From the NCBI GenBank assembly GCA_007279905.1, contig QYPH01000029.1, forward strand, positions 1 to 58,925: 58,925 nt of DNA, written 5' to 3'. Shown here piece after piece: positions 54,191-58,925 of the stretch; positions within the stretch are counted from its first letter, which is position 1; the number at the start of each line of letters is the position of its first letter. A program made the position numbers and the translations under genes. The notes beneath the pieces were generated by a model that saw nothing but the letters and a program-made list of their open reading frames with translations, had not been told where the DNA came from and did no database searches. This DNA is from Actinomycetota bacterium (GTDB lineage: Bacteria; Actinomycetota; Acidimicrobiia; Acidimicrobiales; Ilumatobacteraceae).

Positions 54191-56869
54191 CTAACCCTTG
54201 GCACTGGCCCACGAAGTGCCCCACGCACTGTGCACCTCGAGTGGCACCTTGAGACTTGCTGCTTGCTTCATCTGTGTGAGCACGATGTCTTCCACGACAG
54301 ATTTTTCGCTCACCACCGCCTCAATAATCACCTCATCATGCACTTGCAAGATCACACGGCTTTTCAGATGAGCCGTTTCAAACGCAGCAACGATCCGTAC
54401 GAGCGCGATCTTGAAAATATCGGCTGCCAAACCTTGGATACCGGCATTCATTGCTTGACGCTCACCTGCTTGACGAATGCGAAAATTGCTGCTGTTGAGT
54501 TCGGGGATTGGGCGACGTCTGCCAAACAACGTTTCGGTGTAACCGCGCTTGCGAGCCTCTTCAACCGTGCTGTCCATGTAGTTCTTAACATTTGGAAAGG
54601 CAACAAAATACGCATCCAAAATCTGTGCTGCCTCACCAACACCAACGTTCAAGCGTTGGCTCAAGCCGTAGGCCTCCATGCCGTACGCCAAACCGTACGA
54701 GACCATCTTTGATTGTGAACGCTGCTCGCTCGACACCTCTGATTCATTGACACCAAAAAGTCGCGATGCCGTTGCGCTGTGCACATCGATGCCGCGAGTA
54801 AATGCATCGATAAGACCCGGATCATTTGCGAGATGCGCAATGCAGCGCAACTCAATCTGGTTGTAGTCGGCGACCAAAAATTCGCATCCTGCGGAAGGAA
54901 CAAATGCCGTACGGAAAACTTTGCCTTGTTCGGAACGAACGGGAATGTTGTGCAAATTTGGTTGATCGCTCGACAGACGACCTGTGCGCGCAACGGTCTG
55001 ATTAAACGTTGCATGAATCCGGCCATCGGCACCGACGGCGTCGAGCAAACCTTGACCGTATGTCGAGCGCAACTTTTCAAACTCGCGATACTCCAGCAGT
55101 GGATCAATAAATTCTGGCCATTGATCGCGAATCTTTTCTAATGTCGCGGCATCTGTACTAAAACCAGTCTTTGTTTTCTTTCCAGGTGCGAGATTTTTTT
55201 CATCAAACAAGATTTCGCGCAATTGCGTTGGAGAGTTGATGTTAAACGTGCGACCTGCAAGTTTGTGCAACAGTGCCGTCAATCGCTCAACGTGCGATTT
55301 GAGGTTGTCATTGATAGTTGTCAACTGCTCTACGTCAACCGCTACTCCGTCCTTCTCCATCTGTGCCAAGACCCGCACAAGCGGCATCTCAACGTCGGCA
55401 AAAAGTTTTGCTACTCCCTGAGTGTCAAGTGCATGAAGAATCGGGTTGGCAAGTAGACCCACAGCAAGCGCCTCGGCGCACGATCTACTGGATTGATCAA
55501 GGCCAACCGATCCGAAGTCGAGTTGCCCAGATTCTTCTGCTTGACCAACATCAAGCGAACGATTGGTATATCGGCTCAGCACTTGTTGAATCTCGAACTT
55601 GTTGTCACTTGGGTCGAGCAAGTACGCCGCAATTGCGGTGTCAACAACAACCGAGCGCAGATCGACTCCATGCTCTATCAACCATCGCAACAGCGGTTTG
55701 GCATTATGAGCACGAATGTTTACAAGATCTGCAACATCGCTCAGCACGGTTGGTTCTTGCAAAACACTGGTAGCAATCCACGCAACTTTGGAGGCAACAG
55801 CGTCGATCACAATCGCAATTCCGTCAAGAGCACTTCGCCCCGGCTCTCCTGCCCAACCGACACCGATATCAACAGACTTGAGTTTGGAAATCTTGGCAAT
55901 TGTGTCGCGAGCCGACTTGACTGTGTCACACACCGCTACCGACGCAACGATGCGTTCCATTTCGGGTTGATTGACTGGCAGATCGTTTTGCGAATCGATA
56001 CCAGCACCAAAAATCGTTTTGGCTCGTGCAAACATCGATTTGAATTCGAGCGTTTCAAACATCGCTTTGAGTTCGTTCATTCGCGGACGTGGCGCAGTCT
56101 GAGTGATGTCGATCGCAACCGGTGCATCTCGTCGAAGCACCATCAGTTGAGCGTTGCGCAACACACGCTCCCTCGCCTCTAACAGACCTTGCTTCAACTT
56201 CGGCGTCTGTTCTTCGGCGGCATCAAAAACCGAAACTATGTTGAGATATTTCGTCATCAACTTGGCCGCAGTTTTTTCGCCAACACCCGGAACGCCATCT
56301 AGGTTGTCGCTCGGATCTCCGCGCAGCGCCGCATATTGTGCATACTGCGCAGGTGTCACTCCTGTGCGTTCCATAATTCCGGCTTCGTCGTACAAGGCAT
56401 ACTCACTGACGCCGCGCTTGTTGTACAACACACGAATATGTGGGTCACGCACCAGTTGATACGTATCTCTGTCGCCCGTCACAATCAGCAAGTCTTCGCC
56501 TGCTTGCTCTGCTTTTTCCGCAATCGTGGCAATCAGGTCGTCGCCTTCAAAACCCGCAGCATCAATCGCTGCAATCCCCATCACCTCGAGCATCTGCTTA
56601 ATAATGTCCATCTGTTGATACAAGATGTCGGGCTGCGCTTCACGCTGAGCCTTGTATTCGGGTGCGGCCACATGCCTAAACGTCGGTTCCTTGCGATCGA
56701 AGACCACAATTACGCCATCTGGCTTGTGATCCTTGATCAGCGTCAACAGCATTGAGCAAAACCCATATACCGAGTTCGTCACTTGCCCACTGGCTGTCTT
56801 CATATCGGTTGGCAATGCAAAGAACGCGCGATAAGCCAATGAGTTGCCGTCGAGCACCATCAGTTGCAT
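54191..56869 (-). CDS. polA: DNA polymerase I
   Basis: An 892-residue protein in three parts: 5'-3' nuclease (about 1-290, LDGNSLAYRAFFA, VFDRKEPTFRH, YAALRGDPSDNLDGVPGVGEKTA), a degenerate 3'-5' exonuclease domain (about 310-490) and the polymerase. Polymerase motif A is DYNQIELRCIAHL, the O-helix region RSQSKMVSYGLAYGM, and motif C QVHDEVIIEA. The exonuclease DxE motif is not found where expected (VDIGVGWAG), so proofreading is probably absent, as in mycobacterial Pol I. The O-helix carries Tyr where Taq has Phe. ATG at 56869. Confidence 0.97.
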   Translation of the reverse strand: MQLMVLDGNSLAYRAFFALPTDMKTASGQVTNSVYGFCSMLLTLIKDHKPDGVIVVFDRKEPTFRHVAAPEYKAQREAQPDILYQQMDIIKQMLEVMGIAAIDAAGFEGDDLIATIAEKAEQAGEDLLIVTGDRDTYQLVRDPHIRVLYNKRGVSEYALYDEAGIMERTGVTPAQYAQYAALRGDPSDNLDGVPGVGEKTAAKLMTKYLNIVSVFDAAEEQTPKLKQGLLEARERVLRNAQLMVLRRDAPVAIDITQTAPRPRMNELKAMFETLEFKSMFARAKTIFGAGIDSQNDLPVNQPEMERIVASVAVCDTVKSARDTIAKISKLKSVDIGVGWAGEPGRSALDGIAIVIDAVASKVAWIATSVLQEPTVLSDVADLVNIRAHNAKPLLRWLIEHGVDLRSVVVDTAIAAYLLDPSDNKFEIQQVLSRYTNRSLDVGQAEESGQLDFGSVGLDQSSRSCAEALAVGLLANPILHALDTQGVAKLFADVEMPLVRVLAQMEKDGVAVDVEQLTTINDNLKSHVERLTALLHKLAGRTFNINSPTQLREILFDEKNLAPGKKTKTGFSTDAATLEKIRDQWPEFIDPLLEYREFEKLRSTYGQGLLDAVGADGRIHATFNQTVARTGRLSSDQPNLHNIPVRSEQGKVFRTAFVPSAGCEFLVADYNQIELRCIAHLANDPGLIDAFTRGIDVHSATASRLFGVNESEVSSEQRSQSKMVSYGLAYGMEAYGLSQRLNVGVGEAAQILDAYFVAFPNVKNYMDSTVEEARKRGYTETLFGRRRPIPELNSSNFRIRQAGERQAMNAGIQGLAADIFKIALVRIVAAFETAHLKSRVILQVHDEVIIEAVVSEKSVVEDIVLTQMKQAASLKVPLEVHSAWGTSWASAKG

Positions 56870-56909
56870 GAGATGCTTACCTTGTTCATGTCACGAGAAT
56901 AACCGACAA

Positions 56910-57500
56910 CTATGGAGTGATGTGTCCGCTCAGGATCTGGTTTGCAACATCAACCATTTTGGAACGCGTCGACATTGCACTCTTCTGAATGAAATCAAAT
57001 GCGCCATGCTCGGTCATTGAGTACTTGTCAATCAGTAGTCCCTTTGCGCGATCTAACAGTTTGCGCAACTCCAACTGCTCACCGAGGGCATCACGCTCGC
57101 CACTCAACGTTTTCATTTCCAAAAAACGACCGATCGCCAACTCGATAGCCGGAACAAGGTCGGTTTTCTGAAATGGCTTGACCAAATACGCAAGGGCTCC
57201 AGCATCGCGAGCCTGCTCAATTACTTCGCGTTGACTGAAAGCGGTCAACATCACGACGGGACACAATTTTTCAGCGCTTACTACACGAGCGGCATCGAGG
57301 CCATCAAGCCCAGGCATCTTGATATCGAAAATTGCAACATCAGGTAAATGCTGTCGCACGAGTTCGATCGCGGTGTCGCCACGACCAGTGTCGGCTACCA
57401 CTTCGTAACCCTCTTCTTCTAATGTCTCTCGCAGATCGAGCCGAATAATCGCTTCGTCTTCGGCAATCACGATTCGGGTACTCGGTCGTGTCGTATTCAC
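56910..57500 (-). CDS. ANTAR-domain response regulator (PdtaR/Rv1626 type)
   Basis: A 196-residue regulator: receiver domain (about 8-125) with EDEAIIR acidic pocket, phospho-Asp in VAIFDIKMPGLDG, Thr/Ser in MLTAFSQ and LVKPF. The C-terminal ANTAR domain (about 140-190) has LRKLLDRAKGLLIDKY and AFDFIQKSAM, the RNA-binding three-helix form that recognises tandem stem-loops in mRNA leaders to prevent termination. Start is GTG at 57500. Close to polA, as in mycobacteria (Rv1626-Rv1629). The cognate kinase is not adjacent. Confidence 0.93.
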   Translation of the reverse strand: MNTTRPSTRIVIAEDEAIIRLDLRETLEEEGYEVVADTGRGDTAIELVRQHLPDVAIFDIKMPGLDGLDAARVVSAEKLCPVVMLTAFSQREVIEQARDAGALAYLVKPFQKTDLVPAIELAIGRFLEMKTLSGERDALGEQLELRKLLDRAKGLLIDKYSMTEHGAFDFIQKSAMSTRSKMVDVANQILSGHITP

Positions 57501-57512
57501 AGTGTTCGCGAT

Positions 57513-57836
57513 CTATCGACCAAGTTTGTCGAGTAATTGATCTTGCTGTTTTTCCAAGTCGGCAATTGACGCTCGCAAATGATCGCGCTGCTTATTCATA
57601 GCCTGCAGGTGGCGCAATGCTTCACGAGATTCGGCATCGGCGAGCGGGGTTTCAGAAACCAATGCACGAACCTGTAAATCATGTGCTTCATCAGAAAAGT
57701 GTTGCAACTGTTCGTCAACAACGCTGAGGTCGTTGCGCAATGTCGCCAATGTTTGTGTGCCACGACGCAAACGCCGCTCAGTCAACCGGCTGTTCATACC
57801 TTTGTTCGGCACGTCGTTGAGTGTATGTGTGTCCAT
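57513..57836 (-). CDS. Small coiled-coil protein of unknown function
   Basis: No family recognised. The ATG at 57836 (107 residues) begins MDTHTLND; a longer frame to 57869 would run into tRNA-Leu, so it is unlikely. From about residue 25 the sequence is a heptad-rich helix (RRGTQTLATLRNDLSVVDEQ, then LQAMNKQRDHLRASIADLEK cut in two parts), with a basic N-terminal part RLTERRLRR. Probably two helices forming a dimeric coiled coil. It lies 12 bases before the ANTAR regulator and 8 bases after tRNA-Leu, suggesting one transcript. Confidence 0.7.
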   Translation of the reverse strand: MDTHTLNDVPNKGMNSRLTERRLRRGTQTLATLRNDLSVVDEQLQHFSDEAHDLQVRALVSETPLADAESREALRHLQAMNKQRDHLRASIADLEKQQDQLLDKLGR

Positions 57837-57844
57837 GATGTTGG

Positions 57845-57927
57845 TGCCCGAGGTGGGAGTCGAACCCACACGCCCTTTCAGACAACGGATTTTGAGTCCG
57901 TCGCGTCTGCCATTCCGCCACTCGGGC
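57845..57927 (-). tRNA. tRNA-Leu (anticodon CAA)
   Basis: An 83-base class II tRNA: acceptor GCCCGAG pairs with CTCGGGC, discriminator A, no encoded CCA. Anticodon stem ACGGA/TCCGT with loop CTCAAAA gives anticodon CAA (reads UUG). It has a long variable arm and the TTCGACT T-loop. It is followed 8 bases later by the coiled-coil gene. Confidence 0.96.
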
Positions 57928-58043
57928 CCGAGTGAAGACTTTGTGTACTTGGCTTACTGCGAGGAAACATCGTACCGACCCATGACAAGTTCTACGCTGT
58001 ACGGATTGTGTTCTTTTGCAAGTTAGTAAAGTAAACGGGGTCC

Positions 58044-58925
58044 ATGCTCGCATTCACATTTCCAGGTCAAGGATCTCAGCGCCCCGGCATGGGTGCGCCT
58101 TGGGTCGACCACGAAAGTTGGGAGCTTGTAGGCGAAGCGTCAGACGTCGTCGGTCGTGATGTTGCAGCACTTCTTTTAGAAGCCGATGCCGAATCGTTGA
58201 AAGATACTCGTAATGCACAGCTCACCACGTTTGTCATGTCGCTCATGGTGCTCGATGCAGTCGAGCGTCTTGGCATCGAGCCGAGTTTTTGCGCTGGGCA
58301 CAGCCTTGGCGAATACACGGCTCTTGTGGCCACTGGCGCACTTCGATTTGACGACGGCTTAAAGCTCGTCGCCGAGCGTTCGGCGGCAATGCATGAAGCT
58401 GGCATCTCTCAACCAGGCACCATGGCTGCAGTGCTCGGACTCGACGACGAACAGGTTGAGGTTGCGTGTCGGTTAGCAGATGCCGATGTGTGGGTTGCCA
58501 ATTTCAATGCACCTGGCCAAGTTGTTATTGCCGGATCCCTTGAAGGCGTTGCCAAGGCAACTGAGCAAGCAAAAGCACTCGGAGCAAAAAGAGTGATGTC
58601 GCTTCCGGTGTCAGGCGCATTTCATACTCCCTATATGTCAAGTGCGCGCAACAGGCTTCGCGATGCAATCGCATCTGCCCAACCTCGCGATACTGAGGTT
58701 CCAGTCATCTCCAACGTTGATGCGCTCGCCCACGACCACGGCTCCGAATGGGCATCATTGTTGTCCGCTCAATTGTCTTCTCCAGTGCGCTGGAAACATT
58801 GTTTGCTTGCTTTGAGTGAACAGGGTGTTCGCGGCTTTATCGAACTCGGTCCAGGTGGCGTGCTTACCGGTATGGCCAAGCGAACGCTTGAAGATGCCAG
58901 GACGATCAGCGTTGCAACTCCGGAC
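58044..58925 (+). CDS. fabD: Malonyl-CoA:ACP transacylase FabD (partial, C-terminus off the right edge)
   Basis: Loads malonyl groups on acyl carrier protein for fatty acid synthesis. Visible are about 294 residues, nearly the full length. FTFPGQGSQRPGMG at the start, the nucleophile in AGHSLGEYTAL, VANFNAPGQVVIAG, the catalytic His in LPVSGAFHTPYM, and the closing ELGPGGVLTGMAKR. The ATG at 58044 follows CGGGG. Divergent from tRNA-Leu(CAA), with 116 bases between in which I see no clear promoter. The rest of a fab operon probably lies to the right. Confidence 0.95.
   Translation, partial: MLAFTFPGQGSQRPGMGAPWVDHESWELVGEASDVVGRDVAALLLEADAESLKDTRNAQLTTFVMSLMVLDAVERLGIEPSFCAGHSLGEYTALVATGALRFDDGLKLVAERSAAMHEAGISQPGTMAAVLGLDDEQVEVACRLADADVWVANFNAPGQVVIAGSLEGVAKATEQAKALGAKRVMSLPVSGAFHTPYMSSARNRLRDAIASAQPRDTEVPVISNVDALAHDHGSEWASLLSAQLSSPVRWKHCLLALSEQGVRGFIELGPGGVLTGMAKRTLEDARTISVATPD

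Noticed and set aside
55493-56182. Plus-strand open frame within polA
   Set aside because: Antisense shadow of the polA middle region; no ribosome site or domain.

Overview
The window looks like a chromosome segment of a mid-GC actinobacterium. It carries the actinobacterial block ANTAR regulator - polA - rpsA - coaE - uvrB - uvrA - uvrC - rapZ - gap - pgk - tpiA - secG, a probable F420-type luciferase-like oxidoreductase, many GTG starts and some TTG starts, and base composition that by eye is near 50% GC. An aquatic Acidimicrobiia-type organism (Ilumatobacter relatives) would fit, but that is inference; no rRNA or marker comparison could be run.

Left part (1-15.2 kb): the end of a branched-chain amino-acid type ABC importer (livG cut by the window edge, livM, livH with an unusual secreted N-terminal domain), heme A synthase ctaA, a divergent secreted M23 peptidase with four peptidoglycan-binding repeats, a leftward four-gene unit (heterodimeric ABC exporter, lipoprotein, histidine phosphatase), a small membrane protein, a hexapeptide acetyltransferase, and a rightward carboxylesterase-panB-panC unit.

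Middle part (15.2-31.4 kb), the accessory-looking region: a ProA-like dehydrogenase coupled to a Gfo/Idh/MocA oxidoreductase, a metallo-beta-lactamase-fold hydrolase convergent on a TauE-type permease, and a class III aminotransferase divergent from a tightly packed rightward run. That run is M20 carbamoyl/allantoate-type hydrolase, nitrilase-type N-carbamoyl-D-amino-acid hydrolase, fused Fe-S/molybdopterin hydroxylase (XdhD type), N-terminally short SsnA-like aminohydrolase, luciferase-like oxidoreductase, and FAD, Fe-S and Mo subunits of a second hydroxylase. The last six genes are coupled by overlaps or gaps of a few bases. The set resembles part of the E. coli/clostridial ygf-ssnA-xdhD purine cluster with different ring-opening enzymes, and I propose an oxidative N-heterocycle (purine-, hydantoin- or pyrimidine-like) breakdown route. 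This is the best candidate for an undescribed system here.

Right part (31.4-58.9 kb): a DEAD-box helicase, an aldonolactone oxidase coupled to an MFS transporter, tRNA-Leu(GAG) next to secG, an oligopeptide-type ABC operon sitting between secG and tpiA with a strong hairpin after the binding-protein gene, glycolytic genes gap-pgk-tpiA, rapZ (with yvcK and whiA absent from their usual place), the uvrCAB genes, coaE, rpsA, polA, an ANTAR regulator, a small coiled-coil gene, tRNA-Leu(CAA), and a divergent fabD cut by the right edge. No gene-free stretch exceeds 300 bases, and I see no insertion sequence, prophage, CRISPR array or rRNA.
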